Below, one piece after another: positions 1 through 12,400 of a DNA stretch of 64,000 bases. A program made the translations under genes and the position numbers. The stretch comes from Muricea muricata. Lineage: Eukaryota; Cnidaria; Anthozoa; Malacalcyonacea; Plexauridae. Below the pieces are notes generated by a model. That model had not been told where the DNA came from. It did no database searches and saw nothing but the letters and a program-made list of their open reading frames with translations. Each line of letters begins with the position of its first letter. Position 1 is the stretch's first letter. Where the stretch lies: contig OY979717.1 in the NCBI GenBank assembly GCA_963855995.1, positions 46,776,044-46,840,043 on the forward strand, written 5' to 3'.

Positions 1-402
1 AGCAAGATCTGGGGAATTTAAATCGTCCACTTCACTGCTATAGACGGAAAATTCTGTTTTGATATTATTGTATCACAAAGAATTGCATAATAAATGTGAA
101 AAAAACCCTTGTTTAAATTGATCTCAAGTAGATTTCATCTTGAATTACAACCAACTTTCGTCCGCGTTTGACCGGCGCATAAGTGATGAAAACTCTCGCT
201 TCTTATCTCTCATCAAATCACATCCATGTTTCACCAGAGCTTAACTCCGCATAGACTGTGACTTACTTAAGACCCTGACTTGCCACGTTACACGACTTCA
301 CCGTCAAAAATGAAGGTTAACAAAGCTTAAGACGAAACTGATTCAAGCGTTTTTATAAACAATCTTTGCAGATGTGGTCACGAAAATATGATAGGTCCTT
401 AC
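1..402. other. Window-edge part of WDR36 intron 10
   Basis: This stretch follows the exon 10 donor (GTAAGG on the minus strand). I see no further exon, RNA gene or repeat. The next WDR36 exon should lie left of the window. Confidence 0.5.
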
Positions 403-3400
403 CTGAAGCGAAATCAACAATTACTGGTAGCTTTAATTGTTCCATTTTTACTCCGAGATTCTTGGACTTTTTAACGAAAGAGCCTAAAATGATTAGTGTG
501 CGATACTTATTGAATGATACGTCAATTTTCTGAAACTGGCAATCAGGCAAGTTTTGCCGGACTAAACCTTAAGCATAGATTAAACATCATAAGTATAGAT
601 TTTACGGAGGGCTTTGTATGATATAAATCCCGACTCCCGAACCTAGAGGAGGTTTTCCGGTAGAATCTTTCGACTATAAACAATTGAAGTCCAAATTCTT
701 CGAGATTTTCATCTAATTATTTATTCAAGATGAAAAACTTACACATAACCGATTGAAAAACGACAAAAAACGTCCGTGCATGCGTCCTTTACGCTTGACC
801 ATATAATTAAACACAAATCTCAAAGCGCCTCAAAATGACTGCTTCTCGCAAAATTTTTCTGCAGAAGTTATTATTTTCTTGATGTGATATTTACTTCGTT
901 AAACAGACAAAAAATCAGCCTAAAAATTAAACTCAAAATTAAGGCATGGCAGTTCGTTTTATCCCAGTTACACATCATTAAAGTTGGATTGCGTTTTTAA
1001 TCGTTTCTCTAAAGAAATTTACCAATCATAATTTATTTTTCTTTAACATCTAATGCACTCGTGCAGCATGCAAACTATTTTCTGGAGGGTTTAGCTCCGT
1101 TGGAGAGGGTTCAGGTTGCTTATAGTTTATTCAACCCGGCTTACGATGAAATCCATTCTGTGCAACTGTCTTTTAGGTAGGAGAGACTTCCGCTCATGCC
1201 ATCATCCTGAGTGGATTAATATAAATGATGCCGAGAATTGACCTCTCCACCGCCACCCTCCAGCAACGCTGGAGAAGGGGATTCGAGACACGAACCCACT
1301 CCAAAGGCGTTTCTTGACCATAAAGATGTCTTAAACGATGTGACGAGCCACCTGAAAAATTACGTGGGGGGGAAGGGGGGCGTGCGAATATACCGCACAT
1401 AACAGTCACTGGACCACCGACCCAAAATCTAGATAACACGATCCGGGACACCTGCCAGAGCGGTAAACGTAGCTGCACCAATCCGAAAGCTGTGGCTGGA
1501 ATAATTCCCCGGGACACCGGCACCCTTGAAAATCGACCGTAGCCAGGCATTCACCATGGAAGGCGAAAGCGGTGTACCATTCGCACAGATAAACAACGGA
1601 CCAGAAGTGAATCCACGGATGGCAAGATACCGAGACATGGCCGCAACGGGACAAACCTGATGACCAGACGGACCAAGTAGAATCGTGCAACCATGGTGGA
1701 ATGGATCCGTTTTGGACGTGTGTAAAAATAGGCGATAATGACCCGCAGCATCCCATTCAATATCATCGAACCCGAGATGGCGACCAGGAACAAAAACACT
1801 GGAGCATGTGAATTCACTAACACGAAGAAATCCGAAGAACGCCGTGCAACAGGCAGCCCAAAACATAATATAGTCAAACAACGGGACGGCGAGCGCGGAC
1901 TGGCGAACAAGCATTAAACGGTTGGTAATAGGCAAGCGGACAACGGCAGGAGAGGTACGAGAGCGGCGGATGCCACGTAAAAATCTGGCCAATCTAGTTG
2001 CCCCGCTGGTAGGATCGGGGGCGCCAAGGTCAATGTGCCAAGAGCGGACAGCGGCGATATAAGACGACACAGAAGATGGAGCTAACTTCCGGGTGTGGTC
2101 CAACCAAGTCGCAAATAACATCAGCAGCCATTCTGCTGACGGAAAGTATATGGCAGGAAAAAACTGGAGCAGAATTGGAAGTAAGCCCGCTGCCCAGCAG
2201 CGTAAACACGACGAGTGCATAGAGCCAAGCCCTGAGCCAAGAGACCAAAACACTGGTGGATCAAGCAGGAGGTACCAGGAGCGAGAGCAGTGATGGCGGG
2301 ATTTAACGGGGGACCTGATTGGTGTGAGGAACCAAGCTGCGGAACTCCTGTAGGCGCAAACCATACAAAGCGTCAGCAGCGGAATTATCTCTGCCCCTAC
2401 GATAGGAACTAATTTCAGGAACGCAATAGACAAACGCGAAGGGAGAAAAAACCACGAGCTGCAAAACCACTCCGTGCGCCAGAGGGCTCCAAAACCATAA
2501 GAGCCAAAGGCATCTGATGACACGACCAGGTCGGGTAGCGGGGACACAGCGGGTGAGAGAAAGAAGGATACTCCATTCCATTCTTTAAAGAAAGATAACC
2601 ACCACTGTAAATCCCGATGAAAATCGACGTTTAGACGAATTGGATGGTTGCGATGACGGAAGCAGCACAATAAATCAATCATGCGGCGAAGGAATGTGCG
2701 CCCAGGCACCACCACTCGACAAGCATGATGAAGTGAACCGATTAAGGATTCCAAATCCCGACGAGTACAAGTCTTTTTTCGCGACCACTGCTGAAGAAGC
2801 CGCTGGATTCGGTCAATCTTGTCTGGGGGCAAACGAGCTAACTGCTGTACAGAATGCAACTCAATGCCTAAAAAAGGTCAAAATAGTAAAAGGACCTTCG
2901 CACTTCTCAAGATGCAACGGAAGCCCCAGGCGCGGAAACACTTGGAATGCGGTGTCCACATGAGATTGACACTGAGGAGAGTTAGGAGGACCCATAGTTA
3001 AATAATCGTCGAGGTAATGGAACAACGGACTAATCAAGTAATTATGCACCAAGATCCATTCGACGGCTTCGGCCACCGAGTTAAAGATAAAGGGGGCCGA
3101 CCGTAAACCAAAAGGCAGCACTAGATCCACGTAGAAGCGATCACGCCATTTCATTCCTAAGAGGTAACGATCATCTGGATGTATCGGAATATTGCGATAC
3201 GCGGCTTTAACGTCGAACTTTGCCATCAGCGCGCCAGGGCCAAGATCAACCAACGAGCGAATTGGGTCGTCTACCGTCACATACTTTAAGGAGTGGGGAT
3301 CCTTCGAAATGCCATCATTGATTTAATGATTTAATTGATTTTTGGGAATCACCCCAAAAGGGATGACCTGGAGCGATGGAGTGGGAGGGTGGTTGAACGG

Positions 3401-6400
3401 GCCAGCCAAGCGGCCCGCAGCTAATTCAGCTGAAAGATACTCGTCGACGACCTCTGCGTGGTCCAAAGCAGAGCGCATATTTGACGATCGAGAACGTAAA
3501 GAGACCCGATGAGGCTCCAGACCAACGTGGAAGCCTAACCGAATCCCGCCCAACACATACCGCTGCTTGGAGGAAGGATACGCAGCCAGTTCCCATGTAA
3601 ACTCGTCAAGAACTAGCGGAGTGACCGTGGCGATAGGAGCATCGATGCCAAGTCGGGGACGAGCTAAACAAAACAAAATTGACGCTAGGGGAGACACGTA
3701 AACCCACATCCCCCTTAAAAAGAAAAATACTCCCGAGACATGTTAAGCAGTTTATTACAATGAAGATAAAGTACGTGCGTAAACATGACACACCAAAAAA
3801 ATAGCGTTATGCAACAGCACACTAGAAAGCACCAGGTCGTTGAAGCATAGTTATGTTGGGCTGTACAGGCGGGGAGGGGACTGGGAATAACAGAAGCGAC
3901 GCCACCAGAGGCTTGATTAGGGCAATGAATGCGGCGGTGACTTCCCCGACAGCGAGGCCGATCGCAAATATGGAAATAACGGCAGACTGCGCGAGACGCC
4001 ACACAACGGCCCAGGTTTCACGACCGACATATAGTTGTACCAAACGAAGCACCCGTGCTTTCGCGGAATACTGGTCCAACAGGAGGTGGAAGTAGTCTGG
4101 TTGAAGCCGACGTGTGGAAGTTATATAACTCGACATGCATGGCCGACAAATCCGTAACTTGGCGGGCCGCAGCATCACGGCGAAAGGCTTCGTCATAGTT
4201 GTACCAGGCTAAGCCACCAAACTGAGCATGCGTACGTAAAATGAGCAATTGATAACGTATCAAATCCGCAGCACGATCGGGCCAATAGGTGACCATAACC
4301 AGCATGTAAATCGAAAAGGCTTGCAGCCATTGAGAAATAGCGGTTAAACGGTGGGGTGGTTTGGAAGCTGGTGATACAATTACCTGACCATCAAAGCAAA
4401 TTAGAGGGGAGGCAGATCGCGCATCAGACGGTTTAGCTAAGAGGGAAGCTAACTCAATAAATTAGCCAGATACAATAATGGTTGGACACCGTCTTATCTG
4501 GAATTGGGAGGAACCCAGGGTCCACCACAAACGAGGCAGACTGCATCCGACCCGAAGGTAAAAACGTACCTGGTGCAGGCAGACCTGCAGATGGAGGAGT
4601 ATTCAGCAGCTGTTGATATGACGACGTATCATTGGCAACACCCGCTCGGGAGGACAGCGATGAAGTAGCAGGTATAGCAGCGGGAGCGGCTGTAAGGGGA
4701 GGGATGAACCCTTGAGCACGAGCCCGAATCTGAGCCACAGCATTTGAGTGAGCCTGACCATGAGCGTGCAACAAAGCTTGGGCTTGTAGGACAGCTTGGG
4801 CCTGGACCTGAGCTTGAGAGATCGCCTCCTGGAGGATGGGATCATGGCAGGGTACCACCGGTTGAAGGATGGGATCTAAGGGAGGAGCAGAAGTCGCAAC
4901 ACCAGCAGGGACTGGGACGGAACAAAATGGCGGCTGCCAAGTAGACGAAGGAGAAAGGCATGGAGCCATTGAAAAAGCCAAAGCGCCACCAACAGATGAC
5001 GAACTAGCCGTGGAAGGGGAGCATTGCAAAGGAGCTAAGGATTGGACGGGTTGTATGGAATCAGAAGCCACGAGCTCGACGCTACACTGGGCAACGTGAG
5101 CGGCCATGAAGTTGCCAACGAGGACAGCGCTGAAGTGGACACAAACGTGTTTGGCAAAGCGCTAACAGCAGGCGATGTTGACTGTACAGAAACTAGGCAA
5201 GGCGACGTAACTGGTGTCGATTCCGACGAAGAGGAAACTGGTAACAATGCGTCGCTCGAAGCAAGCGACAGCGAAAAACCCGTTCCAGCCAAACCAGACA
5301 AGCTGTTGTTAGTCAACCGAGGCATGCAATAACAAATTGAAGCAATAAACGAATTCACGAAGAAAAACCAGTTGCAGAATTCCAACAGGACTACAGCGGG
5401 ATTGAGTGCACTTTGTGGCAAGCAGTAAGCAAGTGAGCCCAGAGCCTGGTACATTTTCACCCCTGCATTGACCGAATGCCCTGATTGGCCAGCGAAACTG
5501 CATAATTACATAAATGCTTAATTGCCTAGCATGCGCATATTAAAGACCCGTAGAACAGCTCGTGCTTGATGTTAATTACTTTTATTTCATAAACTCATTT
5601 CAGGATAAGTATATAAATTAGGTAAACGCATAAATTAGGCATGCACAAGCTGATTTTGCTCAAAATATGGATGTTTGCGCGACGTTTCCAACCGCTTACA
5701 CTGAAGCAAATTTTCTGAAATCTTGAACAGAGCTACATCTCCAGACAGACTGTCGAACCAGTAAGTCCGTATCTCATTTTTTTGTTCTACATTATCACTA
5801 CCCAAACAATCTACTCTAAAAGAACTTTGTCTTTGTATATCGAGGCGCTTCACAACGCAGAGAGCGATTCCAGATTATATAGTTCAGTTTTTTCGATACA
5901 ATATTGTTTTTTCCATTTCATTTTATCAATTTTCGCAACTTTTGTGGCTTGTTACAATAAAGTTTAAACAGGCGAAAAACGGTCGAAATCTTTTCAAAGC
6001 ACAGCCATGCAGCAGGTTTTTGCCTGTGATTATAATGATCAGTATATATAAGTGTTTAAAACTGAAAATGCTCCTGACACAAATCAAAGACAAATCAATG
6101 TCGTAGACGTACAAATTTTGTCTAACAATATTTTGTGGGATAAACAACACAGCAGTACAAAGAAACCGCACGAAAGCAAAACGCAAAAACGGCAAATAAA
6201 ATAATAAAATATTTGAGATCAACCTTACAACCAGATCCTGAAACACATCACAACATAAGTTAAACCGAAATGCACGCTAAGGTGGGTTCATAAATGGCAT
6301 GCCCGCTGTCATAAAAAATACGGAATGGTTTTAAAATCCGTTTACATTTTTTCTCGAAAATCACTCGGCCTTTGCCTTCTTTAACCCACATCGGCATCTG

Positions 6401-9400
6401 ACTCGTCTCCAGTCGTCTCTATATGAGAATACTACTCCAGAAAAAATAGAGAGATCATTCCGACAAGGTTAAAAAATGATACTCCAGATAAGCAGGAAGA
6501 TCGTTTCACCCTTTGCCAAAAACGATCTCCCTACCTATCTGGAGTATCATTTTTTAACCTTGTCGAAATGATCTCTCTATTTTTTCTGGAGTAGTATTCT
6601 CATATAGAGACGACTGGGGACAAATCAGCATCGGCATGCAGCCTATTGGAGGCGCCAGATGATCGATAATTGGGCACATATATACTCACAGACTTTGAAA
6701 ACAATCCATTTCAAAATCTAGATCTCGATTTCAAGAGAAAAGTAATTTGACAGAACACGAATATATGAATAAGTGGCTGCGTCACTGCTCTGCACCATTT
6801 AGTACAACCCTTCGAAAATAACTATGCAAAAATACAAAATAAATGGCGATACACTACAATACCTTGTGATAGTTCACAACTTTGTGCATCGCGAATTGTT
6901 GATGTCATTCTTAAACTTCGGTCTTGACCTGAGACCAAGAAAAAACAAACAAGTGAATCATATGTAGATACAATTAAATAACAAGATCAAAGGAAAATAG
7001 CAGTAAAAATAATATGTTTCTTTAGTTTGAAAGAGCTGACTTAAAATATTTCTATGGTTTCCAGTATAAAAAACACCGCGCTCCTTTTCAAACAAAAATA
7101 TTACACATTCCGCCATCTTGCATATTCATATCAATCGTCGGATATGCGTGACGTCAAAACAGGGGAAAATTACGGTTATATATATATATATCCTCATTTT
7201 CCGGCCACGAATGTACGGTACGTTTCATGACCTGATCAGAAAACCATGCATCAGTTCGCGAAACACGAGGATGCAACCAAAATGATTCTGAACTTGAAAA
7301 AGCATGGTTCGTTTTCCCGATGTATCAAATATTTTTACTCTTCCCCCCTTAACTTTGAGAAAAGTTTTATGCAGGCAGGAAGCTTTCTATTTCGATTTAG
7401 AACATCCGCCTACAATTATGGAAATAAATGTAGACTTAAAAAACTTTGGATTCCCCCCCCCCCCCGCTCCCCCTTTCAAAACATTAATACGTTCAATAAT
7501 TATTTTCGAGCAACATCGAGAAAGCATGTTTATCATAATGTCTGCGGATGTTATTTCAACAGTTGTAAACATAAAACAAGGTGGCCGATAGTAGGATTAT
7601 TTTGCTGTCAAACATCTCAATCATGAACCGTCTGAAAATTTTTGAAAAAGGTCTTTTAACAATCTCAACATTCTTTCAAATTAGGTAACATCGAGTTTCT
7701 CCAAGTCAATATAACTGTAAGAATAAGAATGAGCTTGTGCAATTTGACTGCTAATTTTTCACAAATGTATCTGGTGCTATGTACTCAAGAGATAATGATG
7801 TCTATGGTGTTACTCTAGCTTATGTTCAGTGTTTTAGCGCGGTCTTTTCAATTTAGTTCTGGTTTCGTTCTAGTTTAAAGCAGCGATTTATGTTTAGTTT
7901 TTGTTTAGCTCTAGTTTAAAACAGAAATTTCATTTTAGTTTTAGTTCTGACTCCTGCAAAAACGTCCATCTTGTTTCCTACTGAGATGTCTACGTCTTGA
8001 CAGTCAACAATGAGCGTGTAATTAGACGTTCAATTAGACGTTCGTTAACCATCATGCTTTGCGAGTGTGTCCAACTTCCTCTGAGTTCTTCCACGATGTT
8101 ACTCTAGAACCTGTATAAATTTTTGTATGCATGCATTTTATTTGCCAGCGACAATCTCTCTGTCAGAATAATTTTAGTCTTGTTTTGTTTTAGTTGCTGT
8201 TCTTGATTTATGTTTAGTTCAAGTTTATAGTTCTAGTGTTTATCTTCTAAACTTGTTTAGTAAAAATGTTCTAGTTTAGTTTTAGTTGACTAGATTATTT
8301 TGGCTTGACTAAAAACAGGTTTTAGTTTTATTTCTATTTGACTAAAACAACCTTGTAACAACCTTGTTAAATAGTCTGATACAGTCATGATATAACAAGA
8401 ATGTTACAAGGCTGACGGAACAAGGTTGTACATGCAAGCCAATTTGTTAACAGCTTGTTCCAAACTTGTTGACAACTTGAGAGAAGCAGTGGAAACAACT
8501 GGTTGACGGCTTGTTCACACATTTGCTACAAGTTGTGAGTTGTTAACATGTGTAGAAATAAAAACATACCAGCACTTAGTAAGGTATGGCCACGTGAACC
8601 ATGAAAACGAATTCTTGAAGGAGATCCACTGTGACCACAGCGAGACTTCAGAACACGTCCACTTCCATCTGGTTGATCAAATATCCAAATCTAAATAACA
8701 TAGTGACTTTTCAATCATATACTAATCCTATCAACAAAAATATTCCAAGAACCAAGCAAAACGCGGTAAGGCTGCAAAGTACATGGTTTACGTGGATTCT
8801 TGAAGGCTTTGTGCATCGAAATTTATTAAGTCAGTATAAAAACATGGCAAATAACCTAATGATTTTTTCCAAACTTTCTTGAAACTTGCTCTATCGTGCA
8901 GATATTGACAAATGTTTGATATACAATAATTTGCATTGCATATTAAGTAATCGCAAAACCTCACGACTGTTCTAGATTAAAGCCATAGACCTATACAGGT
9001 ATGTTTGTGCGAGCATACTGAAAATACTTTTACATTATATTTCGATAAGTGAAATTGACTGACATCTGTATACCTGTGTCAGTGTTAGTTCACTTTGCAG
9101 TTACTCACTATAATGTGACATAACATGACATCACCAATGATATTTGCATATCAAACATGGGTATAAACAATATTAGTTACGAAAGTTTAAAAAAAAATAT
9201 CATTAGGTCACTTGGAATGTTCTTTATGCTGCCATAACAAAAATGTCACATGAAATTTCGATGCAGAAGACCTTTAACCTATTTTTACGTCAACGTCCTT
9301 ACATTGAATTTTTATCATCCCATAAAAAGCACGAGTGTGCTTCACTTACTTTCAAAGAATTATCTGGACTAGTAGATATGAGCAAAGGCTGAGATTGGAA

Positions 9401-12400
9401 AAATCTTATCGCAGTAACGCTTCCATCGTGAGCATGACGCAATGTACTGGATAAACATCTATCTTCTAGATTCCAGAGGGCAATATGTCCCAAAGTACTT
9501 CCCGTTGCCATAATAGGTTGGCTATCTAAAAAATGGTGCCAAAACTATAAAAGCTGAAATATTGTTAAAAACATTCAATAGTATGGTAGGATGCGATAGT
9601 ACAAGTCGAGTTGAAATACAATGTACAGGATAAGACTGCAACCAGTTCTTGCTGAGCCCTGTTTTCAAGGTACTGACAAGCAACTATGTCGGTAGAAATT
9701 ATTACCGTTTCCTTTATATCCCGTTGACACTGTACCGGATTCGCATGGTCACGATATCAAATTGGATAGTTTGAAGACGAGCGTAGCTTTTAACTTTATG
9801 AGAATATCACAGAATTTAATAAAAATTAATCATAGAGAAGGTGGAAAGAACGACTATGACTGCAAACTACCCGGACTTGATGTCGTGACCATGCAGATCC
9901 GGTACTGTGTAAACGGAGTCTTACTAATCTCTCACAGTTTATAGCGTTAAGGTTTCACATTTTCTATGCCAGTGTCACAGGAAATTCGCCCCCAAGGAAA
10001 TTCGCCCCCAAGTAAATTCGCCTCCCTCTCCAGGAGGAGCATCATCCCCCTGGGAACAAATTTCCTACGATATTGGTCCCCCTTTAGGAATTTCGCCCTT
10101 CTTTTTATCAATTTCTATTTAAATCCAAAAATATCATGAACGGGTTTAAGAAATTTAATATGTTACAAAATAGAATCAAACATTACTAGCTGCATTTAAG
10201 CTTTTTAGCAGGTGATGGAGTAAACGAAGGAGACAACCACTTTGTCTGCGCATAAGTGTATGTGTACTCCATATCCATATCCCTATGATCTCTATATCAC
10301 AAACCCTTATCTGTAATAAGGGGGAGGGCGAAATTCCTAAAGGGGGCTATATTCGTAAGAAATCTGCCCCCGGGGGCTACTTTCTTAGGAATACCGTCCC
10401 CCGGAGGCGATATTACGGTGGGACGGATTTCCCAAGACACCGGCAACGTGTGAACGCATCTCCTAAGCGTAAAAATTTCGTGCCGTCTTAAAAACAGTAA
10501 GCATGGTGTGACAGTTTACTTCATAAGACTAGTTGCCCAGCCAATTAAGAAGCTATAGCCAACCACTTAATGATTTGAAAATGCTGAAACTCTGGCAAGA
10601 AGCAACCAACCTGTTCTAAAACTAATCGAGGTTACTGTTCCCCAGTCTTGCATAAAGCTCATCACTGTTTTATCATATTTCAAATTATGGAGAACAATTT
10701 TGCCGTTCTGTAGTCCAACTGCAACAACATCAACAGCGGGCGCCTGCACTCAATAGAAATATGCCATATGTCATGCATGCAATTTCAAAACCATCCTCAG
10801 AGATATGAAAAACTAGATTCATATTAACCTGACATTGCAGAGAACAACGAAAAATTCGTTCTCTCGAGCGGGCTTCGAACTCGCATCTTCGGGTTTCTAG
10901 ACTGCCGCTCTATTAGTTGAGCCATCGAGCTAACTGAGATTGGAAGCGAAAATGTCTCGCGCACTTAAATTGGTTAAGATAACAAGATTCGATACCAATC
11001 CCAGTTGACTCAATAGCTCAATTGGTAGAGCAGCGGTCAAAAAACCCGAAGATGCGAGTTCAAATTCCGCTCGAGACAACGAATTTTTCGTCGTCCTAGG
11101 CAGTATCAGATTAATGTGAATCTAGTTTGACAATGTAACTTCATAAAGGTTTGGGATAAATCAATTATGATTTTGCGTCAGTTCACTCGATATATTATAT
11201 AACTTATAAAAGGTCAATGTGTCTTAATCTTAAATAGAAATCATACACAATGTTGAAATTCAAATAGGGAAGGAAGAAAAATTAATCAACAATAGACCTA
11301 TTGGCAGGAAAAGAGCCTACGCCTTCGCGACGCCGGTGCAATGCTCCGACAACTGAGCTACAGAGGTATCTGCAGTAGTGCATATATGTTAGGGTGACAC
11401 ACTCCCATAGTCTAATATTGAGTTTCGCGCGAAATTCTTTCATGAAATTCGAAGGGCTATGCAAGTGGGAACACAAGGCGACTTTGCGCGACCTTTCGTG
11501 ACATACGATGGATAAATAATTGAATAATCCATTGCTATCCAAAATTTATCATGGTTTTCGTGTTATACCCTAATGTAACCAAATATTTCAATGAATATCC
11601 TGCAAAATCGAGTCTAATGCAAGCTATATAGGGTGATAAATGTGGTGTGATATTTGGCATTTCTCGTCACAATTACATCTATTTCAGATATTGTTATCTA
11701 AATGAGATGTTATAGCATCCGTTACAAAGATAAATGTGCCAAAACTACGTTAGGTTTCGTTATTCTGCTTAGTTGAATTTAGCATACAAATGCCGCGAAA
11801 TTTCGTCCTCGAGTGCAGAAACCGAAAAGAGCATTAACAAGATTCACCGCAAAGGGTAAAGGGATACGTGAGAAATCCTCCTTTGGTGCCGGCAATGCCT
11901 GCGAATAGGTCTAGGGTCAACCAATCATGGTTATCCCTTACAGCAGTTAACCAGCTTTTAACCAAGATCAATGTTTCAGGAGTGAATTCACGAGAATGCT
12001 TGTCAATAAGACAATCCAGTTCTGGTAAAACACCAATATAACAATAGCGTTTCTCCATCTCAATATTCTAGTTTGTTGCAATTACAAAAACACGTAGAAA
12101 GGTTGTTTATAACACGCTTTTACCCTTGTGGTGAGGGGGTTGTTGTCACGAAATGACAAAGACCATTTCAGATTTCACGAATCACGAAGATAATTTCATT
12201 TTCACGATTTTTTAAACACTCCAGACAACATGACAACTGCAAGTTAGAAAAGAGCGAGAAATGATTCAAACGAAGCGGAAAGCAAATGTTTTGATATTTT
12301 GACATTTAATTGCACCCGAGATTGAACATAAAAATGTATAAATAATGACGAAATATTGGTCAAATTAAGATGCACTAGCCAGCTTTTTAGGTCTTCACGA

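Larger units (their letters stand above)
1090..5510 (-). mobile_element. Degenerate DIRS-type retrotransposon inside WDR36 intron 9
   Basis: On the minus strand the order is a gag-like ORF1 (about 5107-3800), reverse transcriptase, RNase H, then a tyrosine recombinase ending near 1395. That order is diagnostic of DIRS elements, which integrate with a tyrosine recombinase rather than a DDE integrase. GC content is visibly higher than in the flanks. The copy has in-frame stops and frame changes and looks dead. I could not define the terminal repeats, so both ends are approximate. It lies wholly inside intron 9 (484-6862) of WDR36 in the same transcriptional orientation. Confidence 0.85.

Noticed and set aside
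1194..1910. Several 110-120-codon minus-strand ORFs over the DIRS recombinase
   Set aside because: They overlap the recombinase in other frames; only the frame with GFLRVSEFT and HSFRIG fits a family.
5042..5332. Plus-strand acidic 96-codon ORF antisense to the DIRS 5' region
   Set aside because: It mirrors a Ser/Ala/Thr-rich minus-strand stretch, has no recognisable domain and no splice or promoter support.
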